Part shown: positions 1 to 6,254 of the stretch, piece after piece
Layout: each line of letters starts with the position of its first letter
How positions within the stretch are numbered: the stretch's first letter is position 1
From: an uncultured Bacilli bacterium
GTDB taxonomy: Bacteria > Bacillota_I > Bacilli_A > RF39 > UBA660
Assembly: GCA_947630865.1 (NCBI GenBank)
Contig: CANRJE010000053.1
Coordinates: forward strand, 1-9,436
Direction of reading: 5' to 3'
DNA: 9,436 nucleotides
Made by a program: the position numbers and the translations under genes
Notes under the pieces: model-generated
Databases searched by the model: none
Told to the model about the DNA's origin: nothing
What the model saw: only the letters and a program-made list of their open reading frames with translations

Positions 1-3
1 TAA

Positions 4-63
4 AGTAACTTTCACTGCAATTCCAATAGTAAATTTCACTTGAGTTCAAAACTGAAATTTACT
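4..63. repeat. Degenerate 23-24 bp repeat cluster with palindromic core
   Basis: Three related 13-mers begin at 4, 28 and 51: AGTAACTTTCACT, AGTAAATTTCACT and ACTGAAATTTACT. Each core is close to its own reverse complement, so the second and third also form an exact 11-bp inverted repeat (28-38 with 53-63) around a 14-nt loop, followed by TTTT. The first two 24-bp units match at about 18 of 24 positions. The cluster touches the left edge and may continue beyond it. The 28-63 hairpin could also be a weak terminator for an upstream gene; its stem is very AT-rich. Confidence 0.5.
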
Positions 64-102
64 TTTAAAATTAAACATTTTAATTAGAAGTATTATTGTG
101 TC

Positions 103-131
103 TTGACTTAAAATATCCTTTTTGCTATAAT
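103..131 (+). promoter_or_regulatory. Sigma-A-type promoter of the WG-repeat gene
   Basis: TTGACT at 103-108 and TATAAT at 126-131 are separated by 17 bp, and a TGC immediately precedes the -10 (extended -10). This is the best promoter in the window. The ATG lies 26 nt after the -10, with a GGGGGA ribosome binding site at 145-150. Confidence 0.85.
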
Positions 132-156
132 ACAAAATCGTATTGGGGGAATAAAA

Positions 157-1533
157 ATGGAAAAAAGAGAATTGATTGGTGTTAAAGGGAAAGTTATTGC
201 TTATGACAAAATATATCCTTATGTTGAACATTTAGCTAAAGTTTATATAAATGGTAAATATGGTTTTATAAATGATATAGGTATTGAGGTAATAAAACCA
301 ATTTATGATAATGCTCATGATTCTAGTTCTTCAATTGTAGCTCTTGAAAAAAATAATAAATGGTTCTTTACTGATAAAAGAGGAAAAAGAATAGGAAGGG
401 AATATGAAGATGTAAAAGATTTTCATGAAGGAGTTGCTGCTGTTAAAGAAAATGGCAAATGGGGATTTATTGATAGTAATGGTAAAAAAGTTATTAAATG
501 TGTTTTTGATTCTGTACGTGATTTTCATGAAGGAATTGCTCATGTAACTTATCAAGGTCTTGAAATCTATATAAATAAATTTGGAGAAAGAATTTTTGTT
601 TTATCTAGTGATTATTATCATGATGGAAGTGATTTTCAAGATGGTTATATTCATGCTAAAACTAAATTTGATGATTTTGTTATAATTAATAAAGAAGGAC
701 ATAACTTAAATTATCCACATTTTAAATATGTATCAGATTATAAAGATGGTTATTGTTATGCAACTTTACAAGGTGATAGTTCTTGTATTTTAGATAAAGA
801 TGGAAAAGTTACTTTTATAACTAGTGATTTTAAAATAATTGGTATTGGAGAAAATGGAATTTTTCAAATTAAATATCCTGATGGTATGGAAAGCTATATT
901 GATTTTAATGGAACTATTTTAACAAACAAGAAATATAAAAAGGTATATCCTTTTAAAAATAATCACGGACGTGTTCAAGCTGAAAATTTAAAATATGGAT
1001 TTATAAGTGCTAAGGGATTTGAAAATGAAGGTTGCATTTATGATGATGCTAAAGATTATAGAGATGGATTAGCTCCTGTCAAAATAGGTAATAAATGGGC
1101 TTATCGTAATCATTATAATTTTATAACACCTTTCAAGTATGATGATGCTAATGAATTTTCATCTAATAGAGCAATAGTTACTATGGATAATCACCAATTT
1201 TATATTGATATTGTTGGTATGCCTACCTATGTTAGAAATAAAAAAGAAGAAGAGATTTATTTTTACAAAGAAAGTATTGCTTCAATTACAGAAGTAGAAG
1301 GGGTTGAAATACCTTTATTTGATAAAACAATTAGTCCTGATTATTTAAAAGAACGTAGTGTCTCTGAATACCGAACAATTTATACTTTTGATGAAGAAAA
1401 GTCTAAAGAAGATAATTTAAAAGAATATCCTAAATATGTTAAAAAGATAAATGAAATAGAACAAATATTACTCGAAAATATAGCATTAGAAGATAAGGAA
1501 GATTTAAATCAAGAAAAAGGTCCCAAAAAATAA
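157..1533 (+). CDS. WG-repeat protein, cytoplasmic, function unknown
   Basis: This 458-residue protein is built from WG (KWG) repeats, units of about 30-40 residues with a G-K-W/Y-G-F-I core. The clearest are NGKYGFI (32-38), NKWFFTD (67-73) and GKWGFID (100-106); more diverged units such as LKYGFIS and NKWAYRN follow up to about residue 350. Two adjacent units share DFHEG(V/I)A, which gives a near-identical 21-bp DNA repeat at 418-438 and 520-540. There is no signal peptide or membrane segment, so it should be cytoplasmic. Residues from about 350 on lose the repeat and become charged, ending in a Lys/Glu-rich tail. WG repeats are thought to form binding folds, but no reaction or ligand can be inferred. 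The ATG at 157 is supported by GGGGGA seven bases upstream and by a strong promoter. The family call is confident; the role is unknown. Confidence 0.85.
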   Translation: MEKRELIGVKGKVIAYDKIYPYVEHLAKVYINGKYGFINDIGIEVIKPIYDNAHDSSSSIVALEKNNKWFFTDKRGKRIGREYEDVKDFHEGVAAVKENGKWGFIDSNGKKVIKCVFDSVRDFHEGIAHVTYQGLEIYINKFGERIFVLSSDYYHDGSDFQDGYIHAKTKFDDFVIINKEGHNLNYPHFKYVSDYKDGYCYATLQGDSSCILDKDGKVTFITSDFKIIGIGENGIFQIKYPDGMESYIDFNGTILTNKKYKKVYPFKNNHGRVQAENLKYGFISAKGFENEGCIYDDAKDYRDGLAPVKIGNKWAYRNHYNFITPFKYDDANEFSSNRAIVTMDNHQFYIDIVGMPTYVRNKKEEEIYFYKESIASITEVEGVEIPLFDKTISPDYLKERSVSEYRTIYTFDEEKSKEDNLKEYPKYVKKINEIEQILLENIALEDKEDLNQEKGPKK

Positions 1534-1557
1534 CTTTTAATTTTTCCTAATATGTTA

Positions 1558-1563
1558 TATAAT
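1558..1563 (+). promoter_or_regulatory. Possible -10 element before the EIIB-like gene
   Basis: A perfect TATAAT lies 16 nt before the start codon, in the 45-nt gap after the WG-repeat gene. The -35 region is only T-rich (TTTTAA around 1535). In DNA this AT-rich a lone TATAAT is weak evidence, and the gene could instead be read through from 131. Confidence 0.35.
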
Positions 1564-1578
1564 TAAATTGGTGATAAA

Positions 1579-1896
1579 ATGGATTGGTGGAAATATATTG
1601 TTATTATTATAGTATTTTTGATTATCTTACTAGCAGTTTTAAAATCTACAAAGAAAGATGCTCATTTAGAAATAAATAAATTAATAGATTATTTAGGTGG
1701 AAAAGATAATATTGTTAGTAGTGATTATAACTTATCAAGATTTATTGTAACATTAAGAGATACAACAAAAGTTAATAAAGAAGCTATTCAAAAATTAGGA
1801 GCTAAAGGAATAGTTGAAATTGATAATCAATTAAAAATTATATTAGGTAATAATTCTAAGCAATTAAAACGTTATATAGATGACATAAAACGATAA
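1579..1896 (+). CDS. Membrane-anchored PTS EIIB-like protein lacking the active-site Cys
   Basis: This 105-residue protein has one N-terminal membrane helix (about 5-21) followed by a soluble domain that reads like a glucose-family PTS EIIB domain. It shows LIDYLGGKDNI (35-45), SRFIVTLRD (53-61), QKLGAKGIVE (71-80) and the LGNNSKQL segment (89-96). In genuine EIIB domains the motif D-x-C-x-T-R-L-R-V carries the phosphorylated cysteine; here the matching stretch is D-Y-N-L-S-R-F-I-V, so the cysteine is Asn51. The protein therefore should not carry phosphate in the classical way, and no EIIC or EIIA partner is nearby. A structural or regulatory role is possible but not shown. The start at 1579 is set by GGTGAT at 1570-1575, the 3' half of a full Shine-Dalgarno. 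The stop codon lies inside the terminator. Confidence 0.8.
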   Translation: MDWWKYIVIIIVFLIILLAVLKSTKKDAHLEINKLIDYLGGKDNIVSSDYNLSRFIVTLRDTTKVNKEAIQKLGAKGIVEIDNQLKIILGNNSKQLKRYIDDIKR

Positions 1897-1913
1897 AAAA
1901 TATCGTTTTTTTT
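1887..1913 (+). terminator. Intrinsic terminator overlapping the EIIB-like stop codon
   Basis: AAAACGATA (1887-1895) pairs perfectly with TATCGTTTT (1901-1909) around an AAAAA loop, followed by a run of eight T (1906-1913). The final Arg codon and stop lie within the 5' arm and loop edge. It separates the first two genes from the kinase gene. Confidence 0.88.
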
Positions 1914-1918
1914 CATAT

Positions 1919-1945
1919 CTCGACACAAATCGACAAAATTCGACA
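1919..1945 (-). promoter_or_regulatory. Three tandem Spo0A-box-like heptamers, 10-bp period
   Basis: On the + strand CTCGACA (1919-1925), ATCGACA (1929-1935) and TTCGACA (1939-1945) lie exactly 10 bp apart. Read on the other strand they are TGTCGAA, TGTCGAT and TGTCGAG: one perfect and two 6-of-7 matches to the Spo0A box TGNCGAA. Spo0A is known to bind tandem boxes about one helical turn apart. The array sits between the preceding terminator and the histidine-kinase start, so it most likely controls the kinase. The motif match is seen; binding by Spo0A is inferred. Confidence 0.65.
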
Positions 1946-1957
1946 AAGAACATTTGA

Positions 1958-1963
1958 TAAAAT
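1958..1963 (+). promoter_or_regulatory. Possible -10 of the kinase gene
   Basis: TAAAAT is the best -10-like hexamer before the kinase. It begins 22 bp after the central TCGACA (1930-1935) and 12 bp after the last one (1940-1945); no -35 has the normal 17-bp spacing. A poor or misplaced -35 next to Spo0A boxes is what a Spo0A-dependent sigma-A promoter can look like, but the site is tentative. Confidence 0.35.
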
Positions 1964-1969
1964 AATCCT

Positions 1970-1983
1970 GAGGTGATTATGTG
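1970..1983 (+). promoter_or_regulatory. Ribosome binding site selecting the GTG start of the kinase
   Basis: GAGGTGAT (1970-1977) matches the anti-Shine-Dalgarno over eight bases and ends 3 nt before GTG 1981. The overlapping ATG at 1979 opens another frame that stops after eight codons, so the GTG is the working start. Confidence 0.8.
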
Positions 1984-3207
1984 GTACATGCAGTTTTCAA
2001 TATAAGTATTATTTTACTTCCATTTTGTTTTTATCTTTTAAATTTATCCTATAATAATAATTATAAAAAGAAAAATGATAAATATATTTTATCGCTTGTT
2101 TTAATTTTGGAAGTAATTTTATTTATTGTTTTTAAGAATTATACTGAGTCTTTAATTCTTATTAATATTCCACTTCTTGTTTCATTTTTAAAAAGAAAAG
2201 ATATAACAAGTATTATTTTATCAATTTTAATTGGTTATTATTATGTAACATTTTTTAACTATAATATATATTTTATTTTATTTGAATATGTTTTATATTA
2301 TTTAATTTATGTTATATTTAATAGAAAAACTTTAAAGATATATTTTCTTATTTATATATTTGTTTTTATTAAAAGTATTACTTTAGCAGTAGAAGTTTTT
2401 TATTTTAATTTTAATAATACATCTTTTTTAATAAATTTTTTAGATGTATTTATAAAAATGATAGTTTTTTATGTAAGTAGTTATTTAGTATTTATATTTT
2501 TATTGAGAGGAGAAGAAATCATGAATTTAAATACGGCTATAAGAGAATTAGAAAAGGAAAAAGTACTAAGAACTTCATTATTTAAGTTAACTCATGAAAT
2601 AAAAAATCCAATTGCTGTTTGTAAAGGATATTTAGATATGTTAGATTTAAAAGATAAAAAGAAAGTTGAAAAATATATTCCAATTATAAAAGGAGAAATA
2701 GAGAGAACTTTAACTTTAATGGACGATTATTTAGAATATACAAAAGTTAGTATTAAAAAGGAAGTTGCTGATATTTATATGCTTTTAAATGAAGTTTTAG
2801 ATTCATTAAAGTTATTTTTTAAGGAGAATAATATTAAAATAAAAAGTCATATTCCAGACAATGAATTATATTTAAATATTGATTATAATAGGATTAAACA
2901 AGTTATGGTTAATATGTTAAAAAATGCAAGTGAAGCAATTGATATTAATAAAGGTAATATGTTAATAAAAATTGATACAAAAGTTTCAAATAATATTTTT
3001 AAAATTATTATTGAAGATAATGGAGTAGGTATGGATAATGATACTTTAAATCAAGTTATGAATTTATTCTTTACAACAAAAAGAAATGGTACAGGATTAG
3101 GTACAAGTTTATCTAAAGAAATAATTGAACTTCATGGAGGAAAGATTAAATATCAATCGAGAATAAATATTGGAACAATTGTTGAAATAATGTTACCAAT
3201 TGAATAA
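1981..3207 (+). CDS. Polytopic membrane sensor histidine kinase, KinB-like layout
   Basis: The 408-residue protein has six or seven hydrophobic segments in residues 5-175 (about 5-22, 35-51, 57-69, 75-91, 96-113, 119-141 and 150-175) with short loops, so it probably senses within or at the membrane. A short coiled linker leads to a complete kinase core. The H-box THEIKNP has the phosphorylated His at 205. The N-box includes Asn315, the G1 box DNGVGM spans 346-351, FFTTK is the F-box, and GTGLG at 370-374 is the G2 box. All catalytic motifs look intact. The layout, with many helices, no large extracellular domain and no PAS or HAMP domain, resembles sporulation kinase KinB, but the signal is unknown. 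No response regulator is adjacent, so it is an orphan here. Spo0A-like boxes upstream hint that it feeds, or is controlled by, Spo0A. No clear terminator follows it. Confidence 0.88.
   Translation: MVHAVFNISIILLPFCFYLLNLSYNNNYKKKNDKYILSLVLILEVILFIVFKNYTESLILINIPLLVSFLKRKDITSIILSILIGYYYVTFFNYNIYFILFEYVLYYLIYVIFNRKTLKIYFLIYIFVFIKSITLAVEVFYFNFNNTSFLINFLDVFIKMIVFYVSSYLVFIFLLRGEEIMNLNTAIRELEKEKVLRTSLFKLTHEIKNPIAVCKGYLDMLDLKDKKKVEKYIPIIKGEIERTLTLMDDYLEYTKVSIKKEVADIYMLLNEVLDSLKLFFKENNIKIKSHIPDNELYLNIDYNRIKQVMVNMLKNASEAIDINKGNMLIKIDTKVSNNIFKIIIEDNGVGMDNDTLNQVMNLFFTTKRNGTGLGTSLSKEIIELHGGKIKYQSRINIGTIVEIMLPIE
2505..2523 (+). promoter_or_regulatory. Possible internal translation start inside the kinase gene
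   Basis: GAGAGGAG (2505-2512) lies eight bases before an in-frame ATG at 2521 (Met181), exactly where the last membrane helix ends. Starting here would give a soluble 228-residue protein with the complete H, N, G1, F and G2 boxes. The bases also encode Leu-Arg-Gly-Glu-Glu, so the resemblance could be chance. Confidence 0.3.
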
Positions 3208-3230
3208 TAATTTAATAAAATAAGATGTTT

Positions 3231-3260
3231 TTGAACTTTACAATTATTAGATACTATTAT
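3231..3260 (+). promoter_or_regulatory. Candidate promoter of trmL
   Basis: TTGAAC (3231-3236) and TATTAT (3255-3260) are separated by 18 bp. A perfect TATAAT overlaps at 3260-3265 but with a 23-bp gap from that -35. The start codon follows about 20 nt downstream, with GGTGAT at 3272-3277 as ribosome binding site. Confidence 0.5.
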
Positions 3261-3280
3261 ATAATTTTTTTGGTGATGTT

Positions 3281-3817
3281 ATGATACATATTGTTTTATA
3301 TGAACCTGAAATACCAACTAATACAGGTAATATTATGCGTACTTGTGTTGCAACAGGTACCATTTTACATTTAATTGAACCATTAGGATTTAAACTTGAT
3401 GAAGCTAGTATAAAAAGAAGCGGTGTTAATTATATTGATAAATTAGAGTATTATGTTTATCCTAATTTTCTAGAATTTAAAAAGAAAAATAAAGGAACTT
3501 ATTATTATTTCACTAGATATGGTAAGAAACCTCATACAAGTTTTGATTATAAAAAAAGTTATCTTGAAGGGGATATATATTTGATTTTTGGAAAAGAATC
3601 AACTGGTATTCCAAGAGACATTTTAAAAGAAGATTTAGAACATTGTATGCGAATACCAATGACTAAAAATGTTCGAAGTTTAAATTTATCTAATTGTTGT
3701 GCTATTGTTATTTATGAAGTATTAAGGCAACTTGATTATTTAGATTTATTAAGAACAGAACCTCATAAAAGTCCTGATTATATAATTGATGGCATTGAAG
3801 TTAATCCAAAATCTTAA
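3281..3817 (+). CDS. trmL: tRNA (cytidine/uridine-2'-O)-methyltransferase TrmL
   Basis: This SPOUT-class (SpoU family) enzyme uses S-adenosylmethionine to 2'-O-methylate the wobble nucleotide 34 of certain leucine tRNAs. The three SpoU signatures are in order. Motif 1 is PEIPTNTGNIMRTC (9-22) with the catalytic-type Asn-Thr-Gly-Asn. Motif 2 is FGKESTG (103-109). Motif 3 runs from RIPM (124-127) through NVRSLNLSN (130-138), the trefoil-knot SAM-binding loop. At 178 residues it is slightly longer than the roughly 155-160-residue relatives, the extra being a C-terminal tail after about residue 158. It has its own probable promoter and a terminator overlapping its 3' end, so it looks monocistronic and unrelated to its neighbours. 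TrmL rather than another SpoU methylase is supported by the compact single-domain form without an N-terminal RNA-binding extension. Confidence 0.93.
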   Translation: MIHIVLYEPEIPTNTGNIMRTCVATGTILHLIEPLGFKLDEASIKRSGVNYIDKLEYYVYPNFLEFKKKNKGTYYYFTRYGKKPHTSFDYKKSYLEGDIYLIFGKESTGIPRDILKEDLEHCMRIPMTKNVRSLNLSNCCAIVIYEVLRQLDYLDLLRTEPHKSPDYIIDGIEVNPKS

Positions 3818-3831
3818 GTTTGGATTTTTTT
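3803..3831 (+). terminator. Intrinsic terminator overlapping the end of trmL
   Basis: AATCCAAA (3803-3810) pairs with TTTGGATT (3819-3826) around an 8-nt loop that contains the TAA stop codon, followed by seven T (3825-3831). Confidence 0.85.
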
Positions 3832-3891
3832 AACTTCTTGTCTAATCTTTGTCAAATTACTGTCTCTCTTTAAACGATATTAGAAAAAACA

Positions 3892-3900
3892 TGATATAAT
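3892..3900 (+). promoter_or_regulatory. Extended -10 promoter of the hydrolase-murF-ddl-gpmI operon
   Basis: TGATATAAT (3892-3900) is a perfect extended -10 placed 16 nt before the hydrolase ATG. The -35 position around 3872 has only AT-rich sequence, which an extended -10 can tolerate. Upstream, TGTC occurs at 3839, 3850 and 3861, exactly 11 bp apart, possibly an operator. The ribosome binding site is AGAGG at 3907-3911. Confidence 0.7.
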
Positions 3901-3916
3901 AAGTTAAGAGGTTATT

Positions 3917-4633
3917 ATGATTAAGAAAATACAAAATTTAAAAATCAACTATGTACAATATGGTAAAGGAAAAGATGTAGTTCTACTTCATGGCTGGGGG
4001 CAAAATATTGAAATGATGGAGCCTCTTGGTAAAAATCTATGTGAAAATAATAGAATTACGATTCTTGATTTTCCAGGATTCGGAAGTAGCCAAAAGCCAG
4101 AAATTGCTTATACTATATATGATTATACAACTATTTTACATGATTTTTTAGAAGAATTAAAAGTTAATAATCCTATTTTAATAGGACATTCTTTTGGAGG
4201 AAGAGTTGCTATTTGTTATGCATCTAAGTATGAAGTTTCAAAATTAGTACTATTAGCAAGTCCTTTTAGAAGTCAAGAAAAAAGGGGTTTAAAGATTAAA
4301 ATATTAAAAAGTTTAAAGAAAATAAAATGTCTTGATGGTTTAGCAGAAGTTGCAAAAAAACATATGGGAAGTAGAGATTATCGAAATGCTGATGGTGTTA
4401 TGCGAGAAATACTTGTTAATACAGTTACTGCTAATTTAGAAAATGAAGTAAAAAAAATAAATGTACCAACTTTAATAATTTGGGGAGAAAACGATAATGA
4501 AGTTCCTGTAAGTGAAGCTAAAGTTCTTGAAAAAATGATTCCTGATAGTGCAGCTATTATATTAAAAGGAACCCATTATGCTTATTTAGAAAATCTTAAT
4601 CAAGTAATTAGTATTTTAAGAAATTTTATATAG
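3917..4633 (+). CDS. Alpha/beta hydrolase, substrate unknown
   Basis: This 238-residue single-domain alpha/beta-hydrolase has no signal peptide. The oxyanion-hole motif HGWGQN is at 25-30 and the DFPGFGSS strand-loop at 51-58. The nucleophile elbow GHSFGG (90-95) carries Ser92, Asp193 lies in WGENDNEVP, and His220 lies in GTHYAYLE. The Ser-Asp-His triad is therefore complete and the enzyme should be active as an esterase, lipase-like or C-C hydrolase. The family is too broad to name a substrate. It is the first gene of a four-gene operon; its TAG stop overlaps the AGGAGGT that starts the MurF-like gene 10 nt later, so the two are translationally coupled. That coupling suggests a link with envelope precursor metabolism, but this is inference from context only. 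Confidence 0.88.
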   Translation: MIKKIQNLKINYVQYGKGKDVVLLHGWGQNIEMMEPLGKNLCENNRITILDFPGFGSSQKPEIAYTIYDYTTILHDFLEELKVNNPILIGHSFGGRVAICYASKYEVSKLVLLASPFRSQEKRGLKIKILKSLKKIKCLDGLAEVAKKHMGSRDYRNADGVMREILVNTVTANLENEVKKINVPTLIIWGENDNEVPVSEAKVLEKMIPDSAAIILKGTHYAYLENLNQVISILRNFI

Positions 4634-4638
4634 GAGGT
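4632..4638 (+). promoter_or_regulatory. Shine-Dalgarno overlapping the hydrolase stop codon
   Basis: AGGAGGT overlaps the TAG stop of the hydrolase gene and lies five bases before ATG 4644. This fixes the MurF-like start and couples the two genes. Confidence 0.85.
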
Positions 4639-4643
4639 ATTAT

Positions 4644-6254
4644 ATGTATATATTTGTTTTTATTTATTTAATTTATATTTTTTATAAAAGTAGAACAGCT
4701 CTTTATATGTTACAACAAAATTTATATAATGAAAACAATCGTTATTTAAGATGGATAGGAAGAAATATAGGAAGATGTTTTAATCCTATTGATTTTTTAC
4801 CATTTCTTTTAGGAATATTTTTATTTTTTACGAAAGAGTCTTTTGCTTATGAAGTAATATTTCTATCAATTACTTTTATATACATAATAGGTATATATGA
4901 TGAATATAAGAAAAATCAAGATAATCAAAATAAAATTAAATTTAATATAACTAGTCGAATTAAAAGACTTTATATAACAGAGTTTATTTTAATAGGAGCT
5001 ATTATATCTTTACTTTTAGTATTAGAGAATAAATCTTGGAGTTTATTCGTTTTATCTTTAATGGTTGCTTTAATTTATTATTATATTTTTCTTGTTAATA
5101 TAATTAATAAACCAATAGAAAAGTTAGTATATCTATATTATTTTAATAAAGCTAAGAAAAAACTATCTTCTATGAATAGATTAAAAGTAATAGGTGTTAC
5201 AGGAAGTTATGGAAAAACTAGTAGTAAAAATATTTTAAGTCATGTATTATCTTCAAAATATATTACAAGACCAACACCAAAAAATTTAAATACACCATAT
5301 GGACTTATGATAACAATTAATAATTATTTAGATAAATTTGATGATATTTTAATTGCTGAAATGGGTGCTTATGTTAATGGTGAAATTAAAAATATGTGTA
5401 ATTTTGTTAAGCCTCAATATGGTATTTTAACGGTTATTGGAGAAGCACATTTAGAAACATTTAAAACGAGAGAAAATATTTGTAGAGCTAAATTTGAACT
5501 TATTGAATCACTTGATGAAAATGGTGCATGTGTTCTAAATAAAGATGATTCTTATCAAGTAAATTATGTTAAAAATGAACTTAAAAATAAAATTAAAATT
5601 ATTTGGATTGGTGTTGAAAATGAAGATGTTGATTTTCAAGCTATAAATATAAAAAGTAATAAATATGGAATGAATTTTGATGTACTTCATAAGGGAGAAA
5701 AATATCATGTTGAAACAAAACTTTTAGGTGTTCATAATGTATATAATATTATAGCAAGTATTGCTTTAGGTGTTGAACTTAATGTTCCAATTAAAGATAT
5801 GATAACTAAAGTTAAATCAATTATGCCCGTTGAACATCGTTTAGAAATTAAGAAACTAAATAATATTACGATGATTGATGATGCATATAATTCTAATCCT
5901 GTTGGAGCTCACAATGCTTTGGAAGTTTTAAAAATGATGGATGGAACAAAAGTTGTTGTAACACCTGGTATGATAGAGTTAGGAGACGATGAGAAGTCAT
6001 TAAATTATAAGTTTGGATGCGAAATTGCTGAAGTTACCGATTATGCAATCTTGATTGGAGAAAAAAGATGTGAAGATATTTTAAGAGGAATAAGTGATAA
6101 AAAGATGAAAAGTCACAAATACATTGTCTTAAATCGTGTTACGGATGCTTATTCTGAACTTGAAAAAATAAAAATGAAAAATCCTGATAAAGAATTATTT
6201 GCTTTATTTGAAAATGATTTACCTGATATTTATAGTGAAGGAGGAAATAAATAA
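4644..6254 (+). CDS. Membrane-fused MurF-like Mur ligase lacking the usual N-terminal domain
   Basis: MurF ligases use ATP to join D-Ala-D-Ala to UDP-MurNAc-tripeptide, the last cytoplasmic nucleotide step of peptidoglycan synthesis. Here the ATP-binding central domain starts at about residue 180 with TGSYGKTS (186-193, P-loop Lys191). It continues through a GEAHLE motif and AK-x-E-L-I-E, then the MurF-typical DDAYNSNP (412-419) and TPGMIELG in the C-terminal domain. The first 160 residues are not the normal UDP-MurNAc-binding domain. They contain about five hydrophobic helices (near 2-14, 51-66, 70-86, 110-128 and 132-153), so the enzyme should sit on the membrane. Total length is 536 against roughly 450 for ordinary MurF, and the soluble part alone is about 360. 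It lies between a hydrolase and ddl, sharing one base (TAATG) with ddl. It is either the cell's MurF or a specialised paralogue; motifs and the ddl neighbour favour MurF activity. No MurT-type zinc cysteines or GatD partner are seen. Confidence 0.82.
   Translation: MYIFVFIYLIYIFYKSRTALYMLQQNLYNENNRYLRWIGRNIGRCFNPIDFLPFLLGIFLFFTKESFAYEVIFLSITFIYIIGIYDEYKKNQDNQNKIKFNITSRIKRLYITEFILIGAIISLLLVLENKSWSLFVLSLMVALIYYYIFLVNIINKPIEKLVYLYYFNKAKKKLSSMNRLKVIGVTGSYGKTSSKNILSHVLSSKYITRPTPKNLNTPYGLMITINNYLDKFDDILIAEMGAYVNGEIKNMCNFVKPQYGILTVIGEAHLETFKTRENICRAKFELIESLDENGACVLNKDDSYQVNYVKNELKNKIKIIWIGVENEDVDFQAINIKSNKYGMNFDVLHKGEKYHVETKLLGVHNVYNIIASIALGVELNVPIKDMITKVKSIMPVEHRLEIKKLNNITMIDDAYNSNPVGAHNALEVLKMMDGTKVVVTPGMIELGDDEKSLNYKFGCEIAEVTDYAILIGEKRCEDILRGISDKKMKSHKYIVLNRVTDAYSELEKIKMKNPDKELFALFENDLPDIYSEGGNK

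Noticed and set aside
46..231. Minus-strand reading frame overlapping the promoter and start of the WG-repeat gene
   Set aside because: It crosses a near-consensus + strand promoter and ribosome binding site, has a low-complexity Phe/Asn/Ser composition and no own start signals.
331..555. Minus-strand frame inside the WG-repeat gene
   Set aside because: It is antisense to a well-supported repeat protein; its regularity only mirrors the WG repeats.
1919..1945. A CRISPR-like array
   Set aside because: Units are only 6-7 bp at 10-bp spacing, far shorter than CRISPR repeats and spacers; the spacing fits a protein-binding array.
3208..3280. A terminator after the histidine kinase
   Set aside because: No stem with a following T run was found; the only T run (3265-3271) lies in front of the trmL ribosome binding site with no stem before it.
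3839..3864. Spo0A boxes upstream of the hydrolase operon
   Set aside because: The repeats lack the CG of TGNCGAA and are 11 rather than 10 bp apart, so they were not called as Spo0A boxes.
4644..6254. MurT (lipid II amidation) instead of MurF
   Set aside because: MurF-type DDAYNSNP and TPGMIELG motifs are present, no zinc-binding cysteine cluster is seen, and the neighbour is ddl rather than gatD.
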